This document shows positions 51,615 to 62,940 of a DNA stretch of 64,000 bases, piece after piece. Within the stretch, counting starts at the first letter, position 1; every line of letters begins with the position of its first letter. The notes beneath the pieces were generated by a model, which made no database searches, was not told where the DNA came from, and worked only from the letters and a program-made list of their open reading frames with translations. The DNA is from Patiria miniata (taxonomy: Eukaryota; Echinodermata; Asteroidea; Valvatida; Asterinidae): positions 32,498,129 to 32,562,128 of the forward strand of contig NW_024037059.1 of NCBI RefSeq assembly GCF_015706575.1, written 5' to 3'. The position numbers and the translations under genes are program-made.

Positions 51615-54600
51615 CTGAAAGAAAGTCACCTTATCTTCAGTATTCAGACTAGATCATTAGTATTGGAACCTATAAGTCAAGTTTCATCTTGCAATTAAAA
51701 ACGAGAGTTAACTCTACAAGTAAAAGGTGAAAAAATGGCAGTGACCAACTAATAATCAAAAGCTTTTAACTTTAACTGTTGTGGAACTGAACGTTGGTGC
51801 TAGGACTGTATGAGGGAGTGAAATAGAGAAAGTGTCAGGGATTTCAGTTTTTCAATTAAGCACAATCTTGTGAACTTTTTGACTTTAGATGTAGTGTCTA
51901 AATTTCACCTAAAAATTAGATTTTGTTTTTAATTGCTATTTTTCAAGCAGCAACAAAAGTTGTCACTTTGAAAGAGACATCAACCCCAAACAAATTGGCC
52001 GCCATTAAGTTACAGAAAAATTACCTCACAAATTGTTATTTATTTGTGGCCCGACAATTAATGGAGTTCTCACAGGATGGACTGGTTCCCGCCCTCTGTT
52101 ACAGTTGATACCATTGGGACTGGGAATCAGTCTTCTCATAGTAGGCCCGACAACCAATTTTCAGCAATGGTAAAAGGGTCTTGAAACAGCTACAGTTGGA
52201 TAGATCTCATTGAGTGCTTTTCAAAAATGTATAACTTTATAGGATTTCAATTAGCCGTTTTTGAGTTACGATTAAAAAAAAAGTGCCAAATATTGACTAT
52301 TTTTTGATAAAATAATTGATTTTTATGAAAAGTAATTAATTACGACTTTTGTGACGCTATATATTCAAAATTATAGCAACTTGAAGGTGTTAAAGTACCT
52401 TTGTACAATCTATGAAGGATGAACATGCAATTTTGAGAGTAAAACACCAACAGAAAATTCCTGTTTTTTAAAAATAGCGCGTCAAAATCCCACCATTGTT
52501 CATTTTTGTACAAAAAAGTATATTAAAAACTCACTTTAAAGTCATTTTTCTGAAATTATGCCATTTTTACTGGACAATAACTTTAGAAATTAATGCATTC
52601 TTTATTCTATTTTCGCAGAACTGAAAGGTTCTACAGGGTTTTGTCATCTACGAAGTTTCACAGGCACTGGTGACACATTTCGTGAGATACAGGACCACAA
52701 AATCAGAGTTTAAGGGAAAATCAGCATTTTAGGGAAAATCTTAAATTTTGAGTCCAAATTATGCAAATTTGACCTTAATGATATGCAAAATTGCCATAAC
52801 TTGAGATATGTATGAGATCCAGGCCTGAAATTTGGCTGGTGTGTTCCTCAAGTGATAAACAACTCCACCACTAATATTTATTTGAAACTGGCTTATATTG
52901 TACTATTTATGTATGTAAATGTATGCAAATAAACTTTAATGCCCTAATTAATATTCAAAACTGCCATAACTTGAAGAGACAGTTGTTTTAATCCACCAAA
53001 TTTGGGCAGTGTTTTTATGTGAACATATGCAGCAATGTACTCTTGGCATTACACTGAGTAAGTGTGTGCGACTATATGCAAATTAATTACTTCTAGCTAA
53101 TTCATCAACAAAAGCATTTTGCACACAACCAACTGACCAATTTGAAAGCAAAATCAGCTTGTTATCCATTAATTGCAAGTAGTAATTGTTTTTATGATTT
53201 ATTAAATAATTAGAAACTCATTTTAGATTTCACTAAAAACAAAAACGATCTTGAAAGACTGTCGTTGCCCTTGATCCCATACCTAGTCTCCATGCAGCGA
53301 GGTGCGGTGCTACGATCCATGCACAGCAGCGCGGAGAGCTCGACTTTCATTACGATATTGAACATGATATATGTGCATTTATACTGCTGTATTCTTAAGG
53401 GAATAACAGTGTGGGGAGCCGGTCTTCACTGCGTGATAATGACCGGGTGTGGGGGTGACCGCTGTTAATGGACCGAGACGAAGTCGAGGTCCATTAACAG
53501 CGGTCACCCCCACACCCGGTCATTATCACGCAGTGAAGACCGGCTCCCCACACTGTTATTCCCATTAATAAATACCTATATAACGAAATAAACAGTTAAA
53601 ATGCTCCAATTTTGTGACTTTTTTCCGGATATTTCCAGACTTTATTTGTGTTCATGTTCATGGGCCATATTTTAGCTTAACAGTATAACGACGTAAACTC
53701 AACAGAAACTGCTGCCGTATCGAAACAAATTACAACAATGTTTTCGTATCTTTACCTGATGGAGGAAGCTGAGATCTCGTTTACACATTCCTTGTGTCCG
53801 GAATTACAAAGATGCTTGGTTTAGGGAAGGTAAATATGTCGGTGGGTGAAGTGTTTCAAAGAAAATAAATCGTAGATCTACGCTTTCGTCGTAAACATCC
53901 TCAGTATATACTGCACTGGTGTACGACAAACAATGTACGATGTCATTTCAAAATTTCCTTACGCGCGCGCACGCGGGTACGCACGCATCCCTAGCAACTG
54001 TGCTGCGTACGCGCGCGTCAGTCTCACGCGATGGGGGTTGAGCGCATGTGCAGTGCTCAATTGTTAAAAGCTACCGCAGGCCTGTTACTATATTTTGACC
54101 AATCACTGGCTTGCATGGGGCTGAACGGGGCTTGATCAATGCTGGTTCAGGGGCCATTTATTCGCTTGATCTTTGAAGCCGGTCCATTATCACCGTTAAT
54201 GACCGGCCACGTGATCGAGTCTCGACCAATCAGAAACCATCAACTCTCCAAGGTATTTATTAATGTCATTTAATTGCCCCTGAACCATGAAAATGTATGA
54301 ATTTGGTCGAGAAAAGAAATGAAACTTACAAAAAAAATACATGAAACGACGCAATTCAAGTCAATAAAGATAAACAGTGTTGACACTATGCGACGTTTGC
54401 ACGTGCATAGCCCCATACAGTACATGTACACATAATATGCACATGCACACACAATCACTCCATGCCAACCGTGTGTGGTCAGCCAGCCGACCTCGTGTTT
54501 TGCAGGCATGTGTGCAGGCGCGCTGACCCGGTCTGTGTGCACTTGCAACACGGGTGCAGAGGCATTTTTTTTCCTCGGGAGGGGCAACTTTGGAGACGAT

Positions 54601-56748
54601 TTTTACATGGATTAATGACACTTATTGGCAAAATTAAACCATATTTAATAGTGACTTCATATCCCCATTTTGTATATTCCGTATGCGCGTTCTGGAATTA
54701 TGTGACATTGCTGCTTGTTTTGGGGAAAGACTTTTTTGGTAGGTTATAAAACCTCCCCCCTTTCAAAAAATGACTAACGCGCATACGTCACTGAAAAGAT
54801 GACGTCTTCCTCTCTAAGTTGGTACCTGATTAATCAATCTACGATGGGGTTATCTGGGTAAAAATGGCATTTTAATGTAGCCCTCAGAGAAAAATGATGG
54901 GAACAAGTTCCAGGTTGGCATCGCGCCGCGTGCTGCAGTCCCATATTCAACTCGCCGTCAGGAAGTTATCTGTAGTCTTTACGAAATAAAATTTGCACAC
55001 AAGACAAAAGGTATGAAAATGTTTATTATACACAAGTTTTAGCCATTTATGACACCTAAAACGGAAACTACAGTACTTTGAAACAGCCCACGACCCCGAG
55101 AATCAGCGTTGTCTAGGCCGTGCGTTGGGGCCATTCGGCGGGCCTACCCATAGAGATGATGTGATTTGTGTGCAAAGTCAGTGAAAACTAGATTTATGTT
55201 TGTGGACAAACATATGGATGTTTTGAATGCATGTTTGTGCCATGTCATAGACTGATAGGACATACATGTGCTGTAGAAAGTTGCAGAGTGATCAAAAGTG
55301 TTGTTCAGCAGAGAGCACACTGTTAAAATGCAACATCAATGTTGCGTCAGTGAGAAGCGAGACTTTGAAAATTGAACCTTTAGAAAGCAAGTGCTTGGCT
55401 AATTTTTACAGCTATTTCCATCGTAATTTTTCAAATAATTTTCATCGGTTTCATTTAAAAAAAATTATGACATACGATGTTGTTCATTGTAGACTCCCTT
55501 ATTTTATCTGCTTATGATTATCGACTGGTGTGATGATAGTTCTGGAGAAGTTTAAGAAGTCTAAGTAGTGGTTTTTGTGAGATGATTTAAGGAAACACTA
55601 TGATGAAATGCACTAGGCTTTGTGTAGCCCATGATGCATGGCATGCATAGTGTAACCATGTGCAGTACTTGTGCACAGTTGGTGCAGTCTAGAGTGGATT
55701 GCTATGTGTACATGAATTTCTATGATGTTTCGATGACAATTTTATTGGATCTTTCGAAGGTTTTAATCATTAGGAGCGGATTCTTACGTGAAACGTAATT
55801 TTTCCTTATGAAGTTTCTATAAGTTGGAGATTTGTGTTGTGCATCTAGGAACGGATTTGAGTGCATGGGTGCTCTAACACTGCACACTCTGTGGACCTCG
55901 TAACAATAGAGGTCCACAGGGTGCAGGAAGTGTGAACGTTTTGTGGACTTACTCACGTCCACACAACGTTTCCCCCTCTGTGAAAAAGCCTTTTTAGAGG
56001 CATTTTGGGGGTTAGGAAACTGAAGAGGAACAGTGTGCAAAACCATGATCAAAAGTTTGGGTTGAAAATGTGTTCACAGTGCACCTAAAATTGTTTTTCT
56101 CTGTTTTTTTTATTAACTGCATGAATACAAAGGAATGTCCACATGAGGTATGGAAGGTATGTGTGGGTGTGCCAAATTCCATGGGGCTACTGATCCAAAA
56201 ACATCAGTAAGCAAATTAATCTGCTCAGCCATAATCAGTTGAGCAACAGTCACAAATTATTAGTCATATACACTGCATGGCATTTTGCTTGGTCTCCTGT
56301 TTTTTTTATTTAGTATTTCCTGTGCTGAGCAACGTCTGTTGCTTAGCAGCATATGAAATTGTTACATCATGCTGTCAACTCAACAACACCAGGCAGTAAT
56401 GTACCACCCTATGTGTTCCAGTATGAGTCCATTTGTAGGTTCAAACCCCTTATAATAGGGCCATTAGAAATAGTATGTTTATGGAATACGTATAGGGCTC
56501 AGAAAAACTTTTTAAATCACCATTTTGTGAGGTTATTTCACGAAACCCACATACATACAGTATGTTAACATTTTCATGTGCAATGCACATTGCCCAAAGT
56601 GTGCCAGATGAGGTAGATGTGCCAGATGAGGTGTGACAGCATGAGGTAACATACGCATGCAAAATGGTGATTTAACGTACACTATTTTCTGATTGGCATA
56701 CATATCCCGCACGCATACTATTTCTTATGGTGATTTTAAGTAAGGTAC
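51615..56748. other. Large intron of the receptor gene
   Basis: This 5.1-kb stretch has no frame with splice borders that I trust. It carries the perfect palindrome at 53399-53563, CG-rich patches near 53960-54030, and a related GACCGG...CCGGTC word pair near 54180-54215. The short frames, such as the minus one ending near 54270, lack any domain signature. Confidence 0.5.
53399..53563. repeat. Perfect 76-bp palindrome with 13-nt apex
   Basis: The arms 53399-53474 and 53488-53563 are reverse complements at all 76 positions as I read them. The apex is GAGACGAAGTCGA. The arm starts GGGAATAACAGTGTGGGGAG. It lies in the receptor gene's 5.1-kb intron and is unrelated in sequence to the exons. Confidence 0.9.
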
Positions 56749-57249
56749 CTCTCAAGGTTGCAGAGATGGAGTAAGTACGGTTGAGAGCAGTGGCATTGAC
56801 CGTGTCCCTCTTCTCCATGATGGAGCCAGCTACACTTCCATCTTCAAGATTCCATCTCATCCAAAGTGTGGCTTCCTCATCTGATGAGATTACATCGCTG
56901 AACATCAGTGGTGAGGTCTGAAAGCGGATTCCCATCACATCCCCAGGACCAAAAGGAAGCCAGTCATCCCTGTTGAGTGAAACTGATGCAATCCCCGGGT
57001 GTGCTCCTTCTAGAGCGGCCGTGGCAGATAAGCTGTACAGCCACTCATCTGTGTCTCCATTGTGATTAGGTTGCCATATACTGACTTCCAATGCATGGTC
57101 GCCAGCAGAAAAATAACTAATGTTGGTCAAGAAACCACTGCAGTTGAAGGGATTGCCAGTGTTGATGAGAAGAATGTCAGTCATTGTTTCGCTACCCGTT
57201 CTGTTTTCCAGAGGAGCCCCCTGATAAGCAGGACACATCATGACCGTAT
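56749..57249 (-). CDS. Extracellular beta-rich module exon of membrane receptor
   Basis: 501 nt (167 codons), phase 1 at both ends. The acceptor is TTTGTCTGATACAG with a TACTAAC-like branch point about 75 nt upstream, and the donor is AGAG|GTACCT. Five N-glycosylation sites (NRT, NCS, NIS, NAT, NRT) mark it as extracellular. The pattern GNPFNCSGFLTNISYFSAG, then VSIWQPN and FGPGDVMGIRF resembles a beta-sandwich module common in large deuterostome and cnidarian surface proteins (a GDviG turn after a VWrP strand). I cannot name the family with certainty. It precedes the sushi domain. Confidence 0.75.
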
Positions 57250-57509
57250 CTGTATCAGACAAATGCACAAATCGAGCAATGACATAGTTTGTGTGGTCAA
57301 AAAAGTTAGTTAGTAATGAACATTGAGTGTTCTTGTAATGCCTGCTTGTCATGCCTGATAGTATGTTCACCAAACATGCCAAATGTAAAACATGCCACTC
57401 AGCATAGCTACTAGACCCTCCAAGTAGCTCAATAGTGTAGAATTTAGTACTGGCTGAATGTGATCTGAAAGGAAAAGAAACTATAGAGGGACTAACATAA
57501 GGTTAATAC

Positions 57510-57797
57510 CTTGGTCATCAATTGTACTAGTTGGTGGTTCCGAGGTGCTATCAATGGCCAGCACATCGGTACTCATTATAGCATCTGGACTGGGAGTCGT
57601 CCATGAATCCGGAGAGTCTGTGGGCTGACCAATAGTAGGGCCAACTGGAGGCAAGGTCTGTGGCTGTGGAGCATCGGTTTGGGGAGCTGTCAGGGGGATG
57701 GTTGGTGGGTCAATTGGTGGGTCAGTTGGTGGGTCAGTTGCTGGCACAGTAGGAGGCACAGTTGAAGGTACAGTAGGGGGTTCGGTAGGAAGTTCCA
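57510..57797 (-). CDS. Pro/Thr-rich stalk exon of membrane receptor
   Basis: 288 nt (96 codons), phase 1-1, acceptor CCATGTCCTTTCAG and donor CAAG|GTATTA. It encodes repeats of the type PPTVP/PPTDP followed by a Ser/Thr/Asp-rich part (DSTSEPPTSTIDDQ). Such a segment is a likely O-glycosylated mucin-like spacer. No initiator ATG or signal peptide is present, so earlier exons must exist upstream (beyond 57.8 kb), but I found none in the window. Confidence 0.8.
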
Positions 57798-59400
57798 CTG
57801 AAAGGACATGGACATGAAAAATTCATTAACAAGGGAATAAATGTTTGCCTGGCCAGTTTAAAACACTCTGTTTAAGACCGATTTGAGTCTGGATGCTGAT
57901 AATTACCCGAACAGAATGCGAGGGTAATTAAGATTAAAACACAATCACAGGAATATGTAATGTTGGACTCGCAATTATCAACATCCAGACTCCAACTGGT
58001 CAAAATATATAAATTTCCAACAATTTTGGTCAACAATGTTGCTTCATGTTTTTTGGGATACCCCCCAGTCTCACGAGTAGTGGTAAACAACTCCTTATGT
58101 GAAGATTGGCGCGCGCATCGCGTGTACAGCACGATGTGGAACAGAATGCAGCTGTGCCAGTGTGTTACGATATGAAATGCTGACTTGGTGGATGCATTGC
58201 GCATGCCTACATGAGGATTGTGAACATTCAACAAATAAAATGAAAAATGGCACCAGATTTCATAGGAGTCCAAATTTGATGTGACACTTATCATGCATTT
58301 AAAACTGGCAACGTGACGGGCTCTCTACCAATAGAAATGGCTCAACTGTCTCAACTCATCCCATTTATTGGCTCAACTGTCGAGTCATTAGGTCAAGAAG
58401 GTTGAGTCGAGTCGAGGCGAGTCAAATATTTAGCTCGAGTCAATTCGAGTCACGAATATTTGCACACTATATAACAAATAAAGACATGGGAGTCATTTGT
58501 ATCACTAATAGTGAACAAGAAGTGAAACTTCGATCTTATATAGGCTGTCTGGTTTGGCTTCGGGTCTATTTTTTTGGCTGCATGACCGCTGACATCAAAA
58601 CCAAACTGCGTTAAATACAAAACTGTTTCGGATTTTTTAAACAGTTGGCATGTATCTATTTAATTTTTAAAAGGAGGGCATAAATTTAGCCGGCGTTCAA
58701 ATCCAAGAGCTATATAAAAAATCACCCAAAGCCAATGCTGAAAACAGGAATTAGAAAATGTGTTTTAAGTCGGCTCTGGGATAGTATTTTTGTGCGTTCC
58801 AAAACCACAAGGTGGGAGTCTGTGACACGTATGTTTGTACACGACATCAACAAGCGGTTGCTGTACCGCACTGTATTTGCAAAGTGACATGAACATAAAT
58901 TTGCTAAGTCATTGCAAACATTTTTTGCTTTTATTTTTGCGACTCGAGTCCTTTTAGCCTTTGCTCAAGTCGAGTCTTCTCATGAGGGACTCGAGTTGAG
59001 TCAAGTCATTTCCTCGCAGTGACTCGAGTCGAGTCGAGTCATTAGGGACTCGAGTCGAATCACCAAAAATTGAGACTCGAGTAAAACTAGAGTCTAGTCA
59101 GTGACTAGTATTAGTTTCATATATTTCAGATAAGTGAAGGTGCTTAGATACCTACAAGTACTTTTACTTTGGACTTAATATGGTTCTTTACATACTATGT
59201 GTACTAGTACTAGTCGCGTGATGGTGAACGCTATCAGCTGATGATCGCAGAACGCTGAAACCTTTTGGGTGCAGTTTAAAGTCTTCAAGCAAGTTTGCGA
59301 TAAAGCGTGCAACATACGCATGATGTGCGCAAAATTCAAATGTTGGATGTAATGCAGTGGCAAAAGGGAACAAATTTATATTTATAGCAAGATAAATAGC
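57798..59400. other. Intron or intergenic DNA with GACTCGAGTC clusters
   Basis: 57990-58350 is the diverged partner of 45060-45660. GAGTCGAGTC/GACTCGAGTC words occur in two clusters, about 58395-58455 and 58940-59100, with more than ten near-palindromic units. No upstream exon of the receptor gene could be identified. Confidence 0.5.
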
Positions 59401-59413
59401 AACATTTATAGAA

Positions 59414-59583
59414 AGATACAAGCTTGAAAAAAAAAGCTTGAAAAAAAAAAAAAACCACCCCCCCAAAAAAAACCCGCGTCGCCGCATCAATTCCGCAAGA
59501 TACAAGCTTGAAATAAAAAGCTTGGAAAAAAAAAGTCACCCCCCCCAAAAAAAACCCCGCGTCGCCGCATCAATTCCGCAAAA
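59414..59583. repeat. Two tandem units of about 86 bp
   Basis: GATACAAGCTTGAAA then A-runs, a C-run and CCGCGTCGCCGCATCAATTC occur twice in tandem (59414-59498 and 59499-59583). GCCGCGTCGCCGCACCA also occurs at about 48215, pointing to a dispersed source. Confidence 0.7.
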
Positions 59584-59689
59584 TGAAAGTGTTTCAATTA
59601 GTATTTCCTTTATTGCAAATCTTCACAGCGAGTGGTGATATTGGTAATAATTGAGTGAGGTGGTTACTGAAAGTAGCGAGGTGGGCCGC

Positions 59690-60130
59690 CTCAAGTTTGA
59701 ATGGGCAGGGGAAACACTGCGTTGTGCATGTACTGGTATTGTTCCGAATTGCTTGCGCTACAGAGCTGGATTCAAACAGTTTGGGAAGGGGTAGTTTGGA
59801 AAAGTGCTAGTAAATATTCAACTAATTTTGTATTCAAACAGAAGTACTGGTACATTTTAATCGTATTAGATTAAATTAATCAATTATCACTTAAAATCAA
59901 GCAGAATCTGTGGGAGAGGTGTTATAAAACAAATACTGACTGCTTTATCTCGTGGTGTAGTAAAACTAGCCTCCCTCGGTGATCCATGGAGCATTCTATT
60001 TTCCCTCAGCTTCGCCTCGGGAAAAATAGAATACTTCATGGATCACTGGTACGAGGGAGGCTATAGTTCTATTACACTACATTAAGCAGTCAATGTTTGT
60101 TCAATGTTTGTATTACATACTGCTGTTGGA
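59690..60130. mobile_element. Fold-back element B with hairpin tail
   Basis: The head shares words and order with the element at 6125-6640 (TATTGTTCC, GGATTCAAACA, GGGGTAGTTTG, AGGTGTTATAAAACAAATA). The hairpin tail (about 59934-60092) has arms containing GTGATCCATGGAGCATTCTA and the near inverse, around CAGCTTCGCCTC. Arms agree with each other much better than with those of the 6.5-kb copy. Confidence 0.6.
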
Positions 60131-60900
60131 GTTTGGCAGGTTTAAAATCAGTATTCAGTCAGTCATGATTTTATTAGTTTATAGTAGTGAAAAAAAAGTT
60201 TTAACACACACTTCATACAACTGTAGACGATAGGACTGTATGTCACTTTGGAGTGGTGATTCTCTTTATACATTTTTTTCGATTTGTGAGTTTTTGCATC
60301 GGGGGGGGGGGGGGAACTTGGGGTGGCCTCATTTTATGTAAGTACACTCAATGAGTTTTAAAAACAAAAAAGTTGGGTTGGGGAGCACAAGTGGGGGAGA
60401 GGGAAAAGCTCATTTCTGGGTAGCCATTTGACGTTTTGATGATGATGGCAATGACAGTGATGACAATGACGCTTTTAAAAATGTTTTTATCATAACAAAT
60501 TTGGTCATAATCATCACTAAGTTTGCACCTTTGCCATATTATTACATATATTTTAAGTTGAAAGTTGCAAGTATCCTTGCCCATTAATTTAAAGGGTAGG
60601 ATTTCGCTTAGATACCGGAAATACATGCCTTCTAAATATATGAACACAGCTTGTTCAAGACTTGTGTCCGTCAAAGAAGAGGGAGAAACCGGTGCTTTAG
60701 GCCAACTTTTTAGGTAGAGTCACACCATTATGATCCCTATTGTACATAAAGCCTATGTCCTAACAGGACAATTTCGGTGAACCTCAAGCAAGGGTTTACA
60801 AAAGCTGCATACCAATCCCATCTTCATTTGCCACGCTATGTTCAATTTGCTGATTTTTTGGCTGTTTCGGCACTTTTGCCGAAACAGCCTTTGTTTTCGT
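60131..60900. other. Noncoding DNA
   Basis: A G-run (60301-60314) and a mixed poly-T tract (60906-60940) are present. No gene is supported. Confidence 0.4.
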
Positions 60901-60949
60901 TAAGATTTTTTTTTTTTCTTTTTTTTTTTTTTCTTTTTCAGTCATTTTG

Positions 60950-61760
60950 CCCATAGCATTTGTACACGTTTTTTTGTCACCGGCACTTTGGGCACTAACA
61001 TCAATCCGATTGACTTTATACTTTGCACGCACTTAGACCAGCATCTGAAGTTGTGTGCCGAACATTGACGTCATCGTGACGTCATCGACTAATTTATTAT
61101 AGAATTTTGAATATTTAATTTTTCCCATAGACTTTGTACACAGAAATCGAAAAAAAATTGTCGATTTTCAAAGGGAATTTTTGACTCTTTGCCAGTAATT
61201 CATTTGCACCAATCTTTGTCCAAGCAAAGACCCTAATTCAAACAACATTGTGTAATGATGACGTCATGATGACGTCATCCGGTGTGTATTTATAGGCAAT
61301 TAAATTGTGACACTTTTAATATTTAAAAATGCATAAGAAATCAACCGTACGCGTCCGCAGCATTCTGTTACCGGCAAGTGGTAGAGTAGGTTGAGGTCTT
61401 TATTTCATTCAGTGTGCGTGAAATCACGTGACCCTTGCTTCCGGTCGAAAAAGGCCAAAACCGGAAGTGGCTTATTATTTGAAAATGGTAATAGATATGA
61501 ACTTGCTTTTAACGGTGTTAGTCTCTTGGCTAAAAGTATTCTTCAAATCATCTACCAATGACGTCATGCAATCTTCGAGCGCCCTCTAGCGTCAGGTTGA
61601 AAATTTGCAAAAATGTATTTTGAATAGATGTCTGTAGCGAAGTTTGTCGGAATCGCCTAAATATTAGTGTATATGATGACCTTGACCCACTTAAGACGTG
61701 TGCGAAGTTTTAGGCGGATGACGTCATCAGACCGGAAGTTATAATAAAAAGACCCTTTTT
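60950..61760. repeat. CRE/ETS-cassette repeat, copy at 61 kb
   Basis: Doubled CREs at 61066-61084 and 61259-61277 are followed by TCACGTGACCCTTGCTTCCGG and inverted ACCGGAAGTG (61433-61469), a single TGACGTCA (about 61558), GCGCCCTCTAGCG (about 61580), and GACGTCATCAGACCGGAAGT (61720-61739). The order is the same as at 16 kb. It is noncoding and has no clear ends. Confidence 0.55.
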
Positions 61761-61814
61761 CATTTGAAAATTCCTGAAAAATCAACCATGGCAGTTTTTA
61801 TGTTAGTTTTTACT

Positions 61815-62335
61815 TTAAAGGGAATATACATCATTTGCTTTTGCTGTGATTTTCAGAAATGGATGGAATTGGGGGGTTGGAAATATATAGCAAATATAGT
61901 TACACTGACTTTTTGAGGTTTTGGGTTCGAAAATGCAATAAAAACCAAGAAAAACGATCATTTTCCTGTAGTCTGGTTCCCTGACTCCATATAAGAAGAA
62001 ACAGAGCAGTTTACATACATTGGGGAATTGTAAGGTCAGGGAACCAGTCTAGCTGGCTCGTACCCGTTCATAGGTTTGTAATCGATTGCAAACAAGTGCG
62101 ATGGTCAATTGGGGCCAGTATTTGAAAAAAAGCCAGTTGTTTCCAACGCTGATCGGCCGATCAGCGTTGGAAATTGATACAAAAATACCACTTTTCTTGA
62201 AAATGACAGTATACCAGGTGCCACGATTTTACAGGGTGCTTTACACTGTCATTCACTAACAGCCCAGCAAGTTATTTCAAAATGATTTGGTAGTTTTATT
62301 TTTTGATGTTTGCAAATGTTGTATTTTCCCTTTAA
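61815..62335. mobile_element. TTAA-flanked MITE, complete copy
   Basis: TTAA (61815-61818), then AGGGAATATACATCATTTGC; at the other end GCAAATGTTGTATTTTCCCT, then TTAA (62332-62335). TTAA TSDs with AGGG ends occur in piggyBac and Kolobok relatives; without a transposase I cannot choose. Two partial copies are at 28164 and 25916. An internal inverted pair, GTAGTCTGGTTCC and GGAACCAGTCTAGC, is also present. Confidence 0.75.
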
Positions 62336-62940
62336 TTGTCGATTTAAGGGTAGGTCTAACACATTTCAAAGTTTCAAGGCAATAAGCGAACTCGGACATG
62401 CCCTGCGCACACTTAAAACTTCAGGTTGACAATACATCTGCTCTAAAACATGCACAGAACGTCTATTTGTACATACACGTACGTTACGCACATACTGTAC
62501 ATGTACATCGTACATGTAATGACAGTCAGCCTGCAGAGCACGTGTTGCCGAGGTCAAATCCTGTCCACATCATATCACAGTGACCGTTTTAGCCGATTTT
62601 CGGCTAACTTTGACAGATTTTATGTTCGTGCAAGCGCATAGTCAGGGACGTATAATAAAAAATCATAATGCCGAAAAGCCCTATGTTACGTATTTAAAGG
62701 TGCAGTTTTTCTGCATTGGGATTTTCCCACAAGTCTTTACCTATACAACACTGATATCTTACTGAGTAGTTCTGAACTTCAGCCGAGAATTACTATGAGA
62801 AGGAAAGAGAAATCGTATTTTTTTTCGCGCTGTCATTCGATTGAACATATTCCTAAGGGTCAGAATATCAAGTAATATTTCATAAAAATGTTTCAGTTCA
62901 AAGGCAAATTACAAATTTAAAGGTGCAATTTTTCTGCAGT
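62336..62940. other. Noncoding DNA with a short direct repeat
   Basis: ATTTAAAGGTGCAGTTTTTC at about 62693 is repeated as ATTTAAAGGTGCAATTTTTC at about 62917, each followed by TGCA(T/G)TGGGATTTT. Nothing else is recognised. Confidence 0.5.
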
